DNA of 64,000 nt from Lacticaseibacillus camelliae DSM 22697 = JCM 13995 (GTDB lineage Bacteria > Bacillota > Bacilli > Lactobacillales > Lactobacillaceae): NCBI RefSeq assembly GCF_001311195.1, contig NZ_BBAJ01000003.1:1-64000 (forward strand), given 5' to 3'. Below, one piece after another: positions 55,769 through 64,000 of the stretch (the stretch's first letter is position 1; each line of letters opens with the position of its first letter). A program made the position numbers and the translations under genes. Under the pieces are notes generated by a model. It saw only the letters and a list, made by a program, of their open reading frames with translations, was not told the origin of the DNA and made no database searches.

Positions 55769-56125
55769 TTATTGCTCTGCAGGCTGATGGACCGGTACGA
55801 CCTCGATGTGCAGCTGAAACGCCTCGGTGCGGTCCATCACTGCGATGACAAAGTGGTCATCGGCAAACCAGCTCACTGAAAGCGAGTCTCCAGTCGCCTC
55901 TTCCAGCTGATGCAACTTTGGCGACTGGGCCATGGCAAAATTCAGGACTTGCTCCGCCAACTCGTGAATATCCGGAAGCGGACAGGCGGCAAGCTCTGCA
56001 TTCAGCAGGCGCAAGGCCTCCTTGCACGCCGCTTTAAAATTGAGCGGTTGCAAGCTGTCCTGGCCTGAATAAAAGACTGACAGCGATTGATGTTGGTAAG
56101 TGGCGCCGATCACCGAATAAGCCAT
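55769..56125 (-). CDS. Hypothetical protein
   Basis: 118 residues, intact, soluble, no signal peptide. Starts MAYSVIGATYQHQSLSVFYSG; the middle is helical (CKEALRLLNAELAACPLPDIHELAEQVLNFAM) and the end is beta-rich (LSVSWFADDHFVIAVMDRTEAFQLHIEVVPVH). It preserves frame over its whole length with core-like codon use and a good GGGGGAAACGGC site, so it is a real gene. Function unknown. Confidence 0.65.
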   Translation of the reverse strand: MAYSVIGATYQHQSLSVFYSGQDSLQPLNFKAACKEALRLLNAELAACPLPDIHELAEQVLNFAMAQSPKLHQLEEATGDSLSVSWFADDHFVIAVMDRTEAFQLHIEVVPVHQPAEQ

Positions 56126-56236
56126 GCCGTTTCCCCCTTTTTATTCAGTATAGCATCCTGACCGGCGCGCGCTCCCTTTCGGCGACGAAAAAGGCGGCAC
56201 ATTGGCCACCTTTGCTTCTATCGATTGAGTCCCCGG

Positions 56237-57498
56237 CTACTTCTGAATGCGCACCAGGAAGTACTTCTTTTTCCCGCGGCGCACGATCGTAAATTCACCA
56301 GCAAAGTGAGCGCTCGGATCGACCGTGAAGTCCAAGTCGCGCTGCTTGGTCCCGTTAATAGTGATGGCCCCATTTTGGACATCCTCGCGCGCCTGGCGCC
56401 GCGACGACTCGATACCAGTCGTATCGACCAGCCAGGTCACAATGTTTTCAGCAGTCCGTGGCGCCGTTTTACTTGGAAATTGCTTGAAGCCCTGCTCAAT
56501 TTCTTCGGCAGTCAGGTCCTGGACATCGCCAGAGAACAGCGCGGCAGAAATGGCTTCGGCCTGGTCGACGGCTTTTTGCCCGTGAACAAACTTGGTGACC
56601 TCTTGGGCTAGCCGGCGCTGCGCTTCCCGCTTCTCCGGGTGCGTCTGGGTCGCTTCGACCAGCTGCTGGATCTCGTCTTTAGATAAGAAGGTAAAGAACT
56701 TCAGAAACTTCTCCACGTCCTTGTCGTCCTGGTTGAACCAGAACTGGTAGAACTCGTACGGTGAAGTCTTCTCCGGGTCGAGCCAAACGGCACCGCCGGC
56801 GGATTTGCCAAACTTGGTGCCATCAGCTTTGAGCATCAACGGGTTCGTGAGCCCGTACACCTTGGCATCCGGGCCTTCGACCTTATGGATCAGGTCGATG
56901 CCAGCGGTAATGTTGCCCCACTGATCGGCGCCGCCCAGCTGTACCTGCACGTCCTCGGTTTGGTACAGCTTCAAAAGTCGATCGACTGCAGGATCTGGTA
57001 AGTGAACTCGGTGTAGGAGATCCCATTTTCCAGCCGGCTGGCGACAACTTCCTTGTTCAGCATCTGGTTGACCGGGAACAGCTTCCCGTAGTCACGCAGA
57101 AAGTCCAGCAGGCTGAGTTTGCTGAGCCAAGAGTAGTTGTCGACGATGCGAAAATTATCGGTGCCAAACAGGCGCTCCATTTGCGCGGTCAGCTTTTTCT
57201 TGTTCTCATCGATGGTGGCCATCGTCTGCAGCACCCGCTCAGAGTTGCGGCCGGACGGGTCGCCAATTGATCCGGTGCCGCCGCCGATGACGATCACCGG
57301 TTTGTGTCCCATCAGCTGGAACCGCTTGAGCATCATGAACGGGATCAGGTGACCGACGTGCAGCGAATCGCCGGTCGGGTCCGTCCCCACGTAGATACCA
57401 ACGTGCTTTTCCGTTGTGAGCTTGCGCAATCCATCCTCATCGGTGATCTGATTCAAAGCTCCGCGCCACGCCAGCTCGTCTAAGATATTCTCTGTCAT
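56237..57498 (-). CDS. tyrS: Tyrosyl-tRNA synthetase, one frameshift
   Basis: About 420 residues when repaired. Class I synthetase: HIGH-type motif GDSLHVGHLIPFM, tyrosine pocket QVQLGGADQWGNI, KMSKS-type motif KFGKSAGGAVW, and a C-terminal S4-like RNA-binding domain (ESSRRQAREDVQNGAITING). A missing T in the A4 run at 56973-56976 splits it at QSIDFLKLYQTED. The gene is essential, so the break is almost surely a sequence error. Start ATG 57498 (or 57501) after AAGGAGGAAC. Controlled by an upstream T-box. Confidence 0.95.
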
Positions 57499-57544
57499 CA
57501 TGTTCCTCCTTAAAAACTCTGAACAGGAAATTAAAGTCACGACC

Positions 57545-57795
57545 GAAAAAAAAGCCCCCGCTTGCATCTGCAAACAGGGACGGAAAAATTCCGCGGTACC
57601 ACCCACGTTATGGCTAAAGCCATCACTCTTGATGAATAACGCCATCACTCGTGAGCCGCACTGCGAAGCTGTAATTCGTCTAGCAGCGAAGGCCGGCTCT
57701 CATCACCCGCCGACTTTCTGAGGCATCCACTGCACAACTACTGAACTTCCGGTCGAAATATTGACTCTAGTGTCCCACCAGCCACCGGACTGTCA
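57545..57795 (-). promoter_or_regulatory. Tyrosine-type T-box leader of tyrS
   Basis: The minus strand carries GGGTGGTACCGCGG (about 57591-57604), the T-box sequence, and a terminator stem GTCCCTGTTTGC/GCAAGCGGGGGC with eight T (57546-57582). A possible specifier is UAC in GACGAATTACAGC (57673-57671). A TTGACA -35 box overlaps the end of the arsR gene (57795-57790). Confidence 0.82.
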
Positions 57796-58143
57796 ATCCT
57801 CATCCACCGTTTCCGCCGCCCGGGCCCGCAGCGCCGCCGTGATCCGTTCCAGTCGCTGAATCGTATCGTCAAGCGTTAAGTAGTAATAAACGACATTGCC
57901 TTCTTGGCGTGACCCCACCATGCCAATATCGTGAAGTGTCTTCAAGTGGTGTGAGGTGGCTGGTTGCGAAAGCCCGATTTTCTTCGCCAGGTCATTGACC
58001 TTGACCCCTTTGCTGTCGCCGCTCTGCCCCAAAATCATGAGCAGCTTCTGCCGGTTTGCGTTAGCCAGCGCATTCAGATGGCCAATATCCGCTTTAAACT
58101 CATTCAAAGCAGCCTCGTGGGCTGCTGTGTAATTTGTCAACAC
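57793..58143 (-). CDS. ArsR-family winged-helix regulator
   Basis: 116 residues from GTG 58143, chosen because GGAGGTG lies just upstream; a TTG at 58155 overlaps that site. Winged helix with VNDLAKKIGLSQPATSHHLKTLHDIGMV, and wing QEGNVVYYYLTLDD. No Cys-rich metal motif of classic ArsR is present, so the effector is unclear. Divergent from apbE, with an inverted repeat at its promoter that should be its own operator. Confidence 0.88.
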   Translation of the reverse strand: MLTNYTAAHEAALNEFKADIGHLNALANANRQKLLMILGQSGDSKGVKVNDLAKKIGLSQPATSHHLKTLHDIGMVGSRQEGNVVYYYLTLDDTIQRLERITAALRARAAETVDED

Positions 58144-58155
58144 CAACACCTCCAA

Positions 58156-58179
58156 AGTATTATTGCTTTTTATAATACT
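58156..58179. promoter_or_regulatory. Probable ArsR operator
   Basis: AGTATTAT and ATAATACT, perfect 8-bp arms eight bases apart, 12 bases before the ArsR start and overlapping its -10 region. Confidence 0.65.
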
Positions 58180-58250
58180 CCTTTTCTTTCCTGTGTCTTG
58201 ACATTTTATAAAAAAATCTTTTCTTTACCGATGACTTTAGCAGTCACAGC

Positions 58251-58279
58251 TTGAAAACGCTTGCTGATGGAAGGATAAT
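58251..58279 (+). promoter_or_regulatory. apbE promoter
   Basis: TTGAAA, 17 bases, GATAAT, about 40 bases before the ATG. Confidence 0.6.
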
Positions 58280-58327
58280 AAAACTAGTAGTGTGCCGGCT
58301 CGCGGCACTAGGAAAAGAGGTTCTCCC

Positions 58328-59263
58328 ATGACAGCCACATTTCAGTTTGACGGCCTGGGTGCCAAGAACACCCTCATCATTTACAGCGGCGGCGAAGCTG
58401 GCACGTTCGATAAAAGCGTGGCCTTGGTGTCCGCGTACGCCAAGCTGTTGTCCTTCTACGACCCAGACTCACTGCTGACGCAAATCAACCAGCAGGCGGG
58501 AATTGCGCCGGTGCAGATCCCGGTCCGCCCCGTGTTTAACTTGATTGCTCGCGCCGTGGCCTGGAGCAAGCGCGGCCTTGGGTACAACGCGTTGATCGGC
58601 CCCTTGGTCGCACTTTGGCGGATCGGATTTGACGATGCAAGCGTCCCCGCCTCCGACCAAATCAAAGCGCGCCTTGCCTTGACCGACCCAGAACAGGTCA
58701 TTTTAGACTCCGAGGCGCAAACCGTGTTTCTTAGCCAAGCCGGGATGTCGCTGGACCTTGGCGGCATCGCCAAAGGCTTCATCCTCGACGAACTCGCCCG
58801 GCTGTGGGCCCGGCGCGGTGTCACCGGCGGTCGAATCGACCTTGCCGGCAACCAGGTGCTGATCGGCAGCGGCGAGACGGGCGTGCCGCTTTGGCAGATT
58901 GGCCTGCCTGACCCGCGCACGCCGAAGAACCCCCCGATTGCCACGCTGACGACCGCCCCGAAGGCCTTAGTCACCACCGGCATCTACTTCCGCCACTTCG
59001 ACCGGCAGGGCCACATTTACCACCATCTGCTGGATCCGCAAACCGGCAGTCCAGTGGAATCCGACATGGCCAGCATCACGGTCGTGGCAGATTCCGCGGA
59101 AAAAGCGGATGTCCTGTCCTCAATTGGCTTTTATGCGGGCCTCCCTGATGGCATTGACCTGATTGAAAACGAAGGCGCCGAGGCCGTGTTCATCACCAAG
59201 GACACCCGGATCAGCCAAACCGGCGGGCTGCGCGAGACGCTGATGCCGGAAATGGACCATTAA
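58328..59263 (+). CDS. apbE: FAD:protein FMN transferase
   Basis: 311 residues, intact. ApbE proteins attach FMN to Thr or Ser of target flavoproteins, for example those of extracellular electron transfer. Family signature LDLGGIAKGFILDELARLW with metal and FAD residues, GRIDLAGNQVLIGSG, TTGIYFRHF, and HHLLDPQTGSPVESDMASITVVA, which holds the FAD-pyrophosphate loop. There is no lipoprotein signal in this copy, so it works in the cytoplasm or is exported in another way. No target flavoprotein is adjacent. Confidence 0.92.
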   Translation: MTATFQFDGLGAKNTLIIYSGGEAGTFDKSVALVSAYAKLLSFYDPDSLLTQINQQAGIAPVQIPVRPVFNLIARAVAWSKRGLGYNALIGPLVALWRIGFDDASVPASDQIKARLALTDPEQVILDSEAQTVFLSQAGMSLDLGGIAKGFILDELARLWARRGVTGGRIDLAGNQVLIGSGETGVPLWQIGLPDPRTPKNPPIATLTTAPKALVTTGIYFRHFDRQGHIYHHLLDPQTGSPVESDMASITVVADSAEKADVLSSIGFYAGLPDGIDLIENEGAEAVFITKDTRISQTGGLRETLMPEMDH

Positions 59264-59414
59264 GATCAAAGCGGCTGCACCATGAAGCAGCTTTAGCGCA
59301 AAGCACAAGCGCTCCTGGGCCACGGTTTCTTTTTGGAATCGCGGACCAGGGGCGTTTGTGCACTTGGGCGTGGCGATATAAGCCACCACTAGGATATTTT
59401 GACTTGACTTCTTT

Positions 59415-61183
59415 TTAGTCCAGCAACTGAAGCACCTGACTGTGGGCGGGAATCTTTGTGGTGCGCAGCCGCACCTGCTGGTCGGCGCTCAAGTAGCGCA
59501 AGTCGGCCTGAGCGCGGGAAAAGGTCAGCGGCGCTTTCGTGGGGTTGAACAACGCCACGAGCGTCTGGTCGGCACTTTCCCGCACAACGCCAAGACCAGC
59601 GCCAAACGTGAAGCCAGTAAACAATGCGGCCGCCTGCAAAGCAGGCTCCTGGCGCCATTTTGCCGCCTGCGCATAGAGGTTCAGCACCGTCTGGTTTTCA
59701 CGCCGCCAAGGATAGTACTTGCGATTCGCCGGATCGGCGCTGCCGGTCAGCCCGACTTCATCGCCATAATAGCCGACCTGGTTACCTGGCAGCACCGTCC
59801 ACAGCAGCACGGCCTGCGCCAGCGCGGTGAGATCACCATTCAGGACCGTCAGCACCCGCGGCGTATCGTGCGTGCCCAAACTGGTGAAATTGGAATTGAA
59901 CACCGCAGCAGGATAATTCTCGCGCAGCGAAAGCAGCTGCTGAAGCACCGCGGCAGCTGACTGTCTGCCCAGCACAAACTCCAAGATCAGCGTACGCTGC
60001 GGGTAATTCATCACACTTTGGAGCATATCTCCCATCAGGTACGGGCGTCTGGTCCCGTATGCCACCTTATTGGACGCGTCTCCCAGACTTCGCCGATCAC
60101 CACCCGGTCCGGGTACCGGTCTAACAGCTGGCGGATCTGGCGCAAAAAGTCCAGATCGAGCTCATCGGCCACGTCCAGCCGCCAGCCGTCGACGCCAAGG
60201 CCGGTCCAGTAACCGAGCACCGAATCGGGCCCACCGGCGATGAACTGGTGAAACGATTGGCTCTGCTTATTGATAGCGGGAAGATCCATCACTCCCCACC
60301 AACTCGAGTAATCATCCGGAAAATGTTTAAAGGTGAACCAATCCGCGTACGGACTAGCAGCGTCCTGGGCCGCACCAACCGTTGGGTAATGCCCCAGCGC
60401 GTTGAAGTAGCGCGAGTCTCGCCCCACGTGGTTGAACACCCCGTCCAAAATCAGGTGCATCCCCCGCGCGTGCACGGCTTGAACCAGGGCCTTAAAGTCG
60501 GCCAGCGTGCCGAGTACCGGATCAATTTTGAAGTAATCGCCGGTGTCGTAGCGATGATTGCTGGCGGCCTCAAAAATTGGGCTCAAGTAGAGTGCGGTGA
60601 ACCCGCGTTGCTGAATCAGGTCGAGCTGTTGGCTGATGCCCTGCAGATTACCGCCGTAAAAATCCCAGCGCACCACCTCGCCGGCGCCATCCTTGACGTA
60701 ATAAGGATCGTCTGTCAACTGGCCGTATAAAAAAGTGTTGGATTTTGGCGCATTGACGTGGCCATCGGCGTTGCCGTTATTGAAGCGGTCAACAAAAATA
60801 TGGTAGATTCGCGCGTTTTCGTACCACGCCGGCACTGTCTCCTGCCGGGCCACGACCGTGAGCTGATACCAGGCGGCCGCGGCTTGCTCCTGGTAGGCAA
60901 CTGAAACGCCGCCAAGGCCGGTGCGAGTTGGCGCCAAAATCTGCGTGCCACGGGGGCCGACCACGACAAACCGGTAAAACCACAGGCCAGACGACAGTGG
61001 TGGCGTTGCCCCTTCAAACGCGTCTGCGGTGTGCGCCAAGTTCGTTGACAAAGCCGCCTGCCCGTCTTGACGCAGCATTAGCATCACGCTGTCAGCATCA
61101 GTGCCACGCACGGTGAAATGCAGGGCAGTGCCTGCAGTCACTGCGCCGCCCGGCTGGCGGTCCAAAAACGAATCGTATTCCAT
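59415..61183 (-). CDS. GH13 alpha-glucan hydrolase (neopullulanase/maltogenic type), one frameshift
   Basis: About 589 residues when repaired. N-terminal beta domain (1-120), then the GH13 barrel starting WYENARIYHIFVDRFNNGN. Catalytic nucleophile Asp in GWRLDVADEL, acid/base Glu in VVIGEVWE, third Asp in SLGTHDTPR, and HLILDGVFNHVG for region I. A missing G at about 60076 breaks it just after the acid/base (VWETASNKVAYG). It lies nine bases after glgP with GGAGGG, so it is the last gene of the glycogen operon and probably trims limit dextrins. No signal peptide. Confidence 0.9.
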
Positions 61184-61191
61184 CAGCCCTC

Positions 61192-63582
61192 CTATTCGTC
61201 AGCCGGCTGGGTCGCAGCACCTGCCAAATTTCACGGCCGTAGTGGGCCACCGTGAAGTCGGCCGCAAACTGCCCGCTTGCGGCAATGCCCCTCAAAGCCA
61301 ACTTGCCCCACGTCAGCGGTGTCAGATACAGATCATCCAGCCGGCGCGAAGCAGCCAGATAGCTTTCAAAGTCGGCCAGCACGAAGTAATTGTCGTTGTA
61401 CTCAAGCAGCTCATCCTGAATCTCGCGGCCCTCACTGGCAATACCGGGAATCGACCATCCGTCAGCATGTCGACAATTTGGTGAAGCAGCGGGTCCTTTT
61501 CGTAGAGCGCCCGGGCGTGATAGCTGTGGTCACGCTGGACGCGCTCGACCTGCTGAGCAGTCAGCCCAAACACCGCCATCGTGTCTTGGCCAGCGGCGTC
61601 TCGGATCTCGATGTTGGCACCGTCCAGCGTGGCCAGCGTAATGGCCCCCGTTGCCATCAGCTTCATGTTTGAGGTGCCGGACGCCTCGGTCCCCGCCAGC
61701 GAGATCTGCTCTGAAACATCGGCCGCGGGAATGATCTGTTCAGCCAAGCTGACCCCATAGTTTGGCATAAAGGCCACCTTGAGTTTGGCGTTGACCGCAG
61801 GGTCGTGGTTCACCAGATCAGCCACCGCGTTGATTAGCTTGATCACGGCCTTGGCGTACTGGTAGCTAGGGGCCGCTTTGGCCCCGAAAACATGCACCCG
61901 TGGCGGCCGGTCCGCTCCACCTTTGATTGCCAGATAAGCCTCCAGAATGCCGAAAACATGCAGCAGCTGGCGTTTGTAGGCGTGGAGGCGCTTGATCTAC
62001 ACGTCGAACATGGCGGAAGGCGCGACGGTCAACCCCAACTGCCGCTGAATGAGGTCTGCCAGGCGCAGCTTATTCTGGTGCTTGGCCGCCAGCAGGGCCC
62101 GCAAAAACGACTCGTCGTTTTCAAACTGACGCAGCTGCGTCAGCTGCAACGGGTCACGCCGCCACGCTGACCCAATTTTTTGGTCGATCAAATTGGCCAA
62201 GGCGGGGTCGGCGAGCTGAACCCACCGCCGCTGTGTGATGCCGTTCGTCTCATTTCTAAACCGCTCCGGAAAAATCTGGTACAAGTCCTTCAGCACGCTC
62301 TGCTTCAGCAGCTCCGAATGAAGTTTCGCGACCCCGTTGACAGAATGGCTGCCGATCACCGCCAGAAACGCCATGCGCAACTGCCCGTTCGCCAGCGGCG
62401 CCGCATTGTTGATCAACAGCTCACCGTAGCGCCGAGTGTACGCCAACCGAAATCGTCGATCGACCTCTTGCGCAATTTGAAACAGCCGCGGCAGCAGGGC
62501 TTCAAACATCGACTGGGGCCAGCTTTCCAGCGCCTCGGTCATCAGGGTGTGATTGGTGTAACTCATGGTGGCCACGGTTACCCCCCAGGCCTGGTCCCAG
62601 CTCATTTCCTCTTCATCCAGCAGAATGCGCATGAGCTCGAGCACCGCCATCGCCGGGTGCGTGTCGTTGATGTGAATCGCGACAAAATGCGGTAACACCG
62701 CCAAATCGCTGTGGAACCGCTTGAAGTGGGTCACGATGCTTTGAATGCCGGCGGACACGAAAAAGTACTCCTGACGCAGGCGCAACTCCCGCCCCGCCGA
62801 ATCCGAATCATCGGGGTAAAGAATCTGCGTGATCTGATTGACCCGCGCTTTTTCCGCAAGGTTGTGGACGCGGCCAGGCACCGTTTCGGCGCGCCAAAGC
62901 CGCAACGTGTTGACCACGCCGGTGTGGTAACCAACCATTGGCGTGTCGTAAGGAACCGCGAGGACGTCGTCGGTGTCGTGGTAAATGGCCTGCAGACTGC
63001 CGTTAGGCCGCGGCCGCAGTTCAACTTGCCCGCCGTACTTCACGATCACCGCCCGATTTTCCTTGCGCGTTTCCCACATGTCCGGATCGCGCAGCCAGTC
63101 GTCCGGCAGCTCGACTTGGTAGCCGTCGACGAACCGCTGCTGAAACAGCCCGTACTGGTAGCGAATGCCATTGCCGTTGCCGGCCATCCCAATACTGGCC
63201 ATACTGTCCAAAAACGCGGCCGCCAGCCGGCCCAGCCCACCGTTACCCAGCCCGGGGTCGGCCTCCTGCGCATAGATTTTGGCCGGGTCGAGTCCCAACT
63301 GGTGCAGCCCGGACTCCACCGTGGCTTGATTCCCAAATTCAGCAGATTCGACGCCAGCAGCCGCCCGGGCAGAAACTCAATGGAAAAATAGTACACCTGT
63401 TTTTGCTGCGTCCGGTCGTAATGGTCCTTAGTGGTGGCCCAGTCTTTGGCGTAATAGCGCTTGACCGTCACGGCCAGGGCCTGGTACTGCTGCTGCGGCG
63501 ACAGCTTCTGCAAGTCGTCAGCAAACAGCGCCAACGCATTGTCCTCAAATTCGTGCACAAATTGCGCGGTCGTCAGTGCCAT
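61192..63582 (-). CDS. glgP: Glycogen/maltodextrin phosphorylase, frameshifts plus one amber codon
   Basis: About 797 residues. Releases glucose-1-phosphate from alpha-1,4-glucans. GT35 landmarks: VYYFSIEFLPGRLL, DPGLGNGGLGRLAAAFLDS, HINDTHPAMAVLELMR, VQIKRLHAYKRQ and the PLP site EASGTSNMKLMATGAI with its Lys. A missing G near 63333 and another near 61444 break the frame. In addition CAG is replaced by TAG at 61999-61997 within VQIKRLHAYKR. The last codons are unsure; I end at the TAG 61194-61192 before the next ribosome binding site. ATG 63582 after GGAGGG. Confidence 0.9.
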
Positions 63583-63600
63583 GCGTTTTCCCTCCATTTT

Positions 63601-64000
63601 CTACAGCTGGCGGTAGGTTGCAAGGTAATCCTTGGCCGCATGCGTCCAATCAAAGTCCTGGGCCATGGCCTGCTGCTGCAGCTGCAAGTACACCTTGGGT
63701 TGATCACGCCAGATCTTGGCCGCACGCACCAGTGTCTCGCCCAGCACTTGCGGCGTAAAATCGTAATACGAAAAACCGGTGCCGCGGCCAGTGGTCGCGT
63801 CGTACGCCTGCACGGAATCGCGCAGGCCGCCGGTTTCGTGGACAATCGGCAGCGTGCCGTAACGCATGGCCATCATCTGCGCCAGCCCGCTGGGCTCAAA
63901 GGCACTGGGCATGACGAAAAAGTCGGCCCCACCATAAATTTTTTGGGCCAAGCCTTCGTCGAACCGAACCAGACTGGCCACTTTGCCGGCAAAGCGGTCG
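63601..64000 (-). CDS. glgA: Glycogen synthase, C-terminal part (runs off the window)
   Basis: About 133 C-terminal residues are visible. They contain the GT5 nucleotide-sugar motif PSAFEPSGLAQMMAMRYGTLPIVHETGGLRDSV, whose Glu binds the ADP-glucose sugar, and a final helix FDWTHAAKDYLATYRQL. It transfers glucose from ADP-glucose to glycogen. It ends 18 bases before the glgP start, so the order glgA, glgP, GH13 is one operon, as in other lactobacilli; glgBCD would be expected beyond 64000. Confidence 0.92.
   Translation of the reverse strand, partial: DRFAGKVASLVRFDEGLAQKIYGGADFFVMPSAFEPSGLAQMMAMRYGTLPIVHETGGLRDSVQAYDATTGRGTGFSYYDFTPQVLGETLVRAAKIWRDQPKVYLQLQQQAMAQDFDWTHAAKDYLATYRQL

Overview
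The window looks like part of the chromosome of a high-GC lactic acid bacterium of the family Lactobacillaceae, possibly near the Lacticaseibacillus group. The evidence is T-box leaders in front of trpBA, brnQ and tyrS, a glgA-glgP-GH13 glycogen cluster, a Scr-type sucrose locus, oleate hydratase, paired CwlO-like NlpC/P60 proteins, and strong AGGAGG-type ribosome binding sites. Bases 1 to about 6700 are accessory and AT-richer. From guaA (6726) to the end the sequence is GC-rich core chromosome, mostly metabolism, transport and cell-wall genes.

Layout. 1-3753: IS graveyard (IS5/IS1182-like fragments, an IS66 fragment, a decayed low-GC gene and one intact IS30 copy with 28-bp inverted repeats and a TAT target duplication). 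3754-6737: remnant of a Tn916/Tn5801-type integrative element (sigma-like factor, Orf8-like HTH, excisionase, tyrosine integrase) ending exactly at the 3' end of guaA. 6726-9906: guaA, coaA, HIT protein. 10062-14606: sucrose PTS, sucrose hydrolase and repressor. 14776-16916: D-2-hydroxyacid dehydrogenase convergent with branched-chain aminotransferase. 17205-21022: NmrA-like protein, thioesterase, HelD. 21244-23531: T-box-controlled trpBA. 23666-30854: KefB-like antiporter, proline iminopeptidase, ANT(6)-like nucleotidyltransferase, phosphatase, TetR regulator, oleate hydratase. 31704-34283: BceAB-like ABC transporter. 34528-38174: two tandem paralogous APC permeases, each behind a short leader peptide. 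38704-41128: lipid kinase and HflX with an attenuator. 41234-46131: T-box/brnQ and GH38 alpha-mannosidase. 47138-50025: glutamine-type ABC importer. 50331-58143: unknown membrane proteins, Fur/Zur regulator, guanylate-kinase-like protein, two NlpC/P60 hydrolases, T-box/tyrS, ArsR. 58328-59263: ApbE. 59415-64000: GH13 enzyme, glycogen phosphorylase and glycogen synthase.

Regulation is the most interesting part. Both APC permeases have a leader ORF encoding a shared RNKAPG peptide with synonymous codon differences. In each case the leader's 3' half can pair with the permease Shine-Dalgarno sequence, the architecture of translational attenuation. I do not recognise this peptide from any described system. 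HflX has a separate leader peptide (MRLKKATPTND), a 9-bp long-range pairing and an intrinsic terminator, resembling antibiotic-responsive attenuators of ribosome-rescue genes.

A major caveat: about 30 apparent single-base indels break more than 20 otherwise normal genes, including the essential tyrS. Almost all lie in homopolymers (one G/C lost, or one A/T gained in A6/A7 runs), so they most likely reflect uncorrected sequencing errors. I annotate these genes across the break and give the position of each break.
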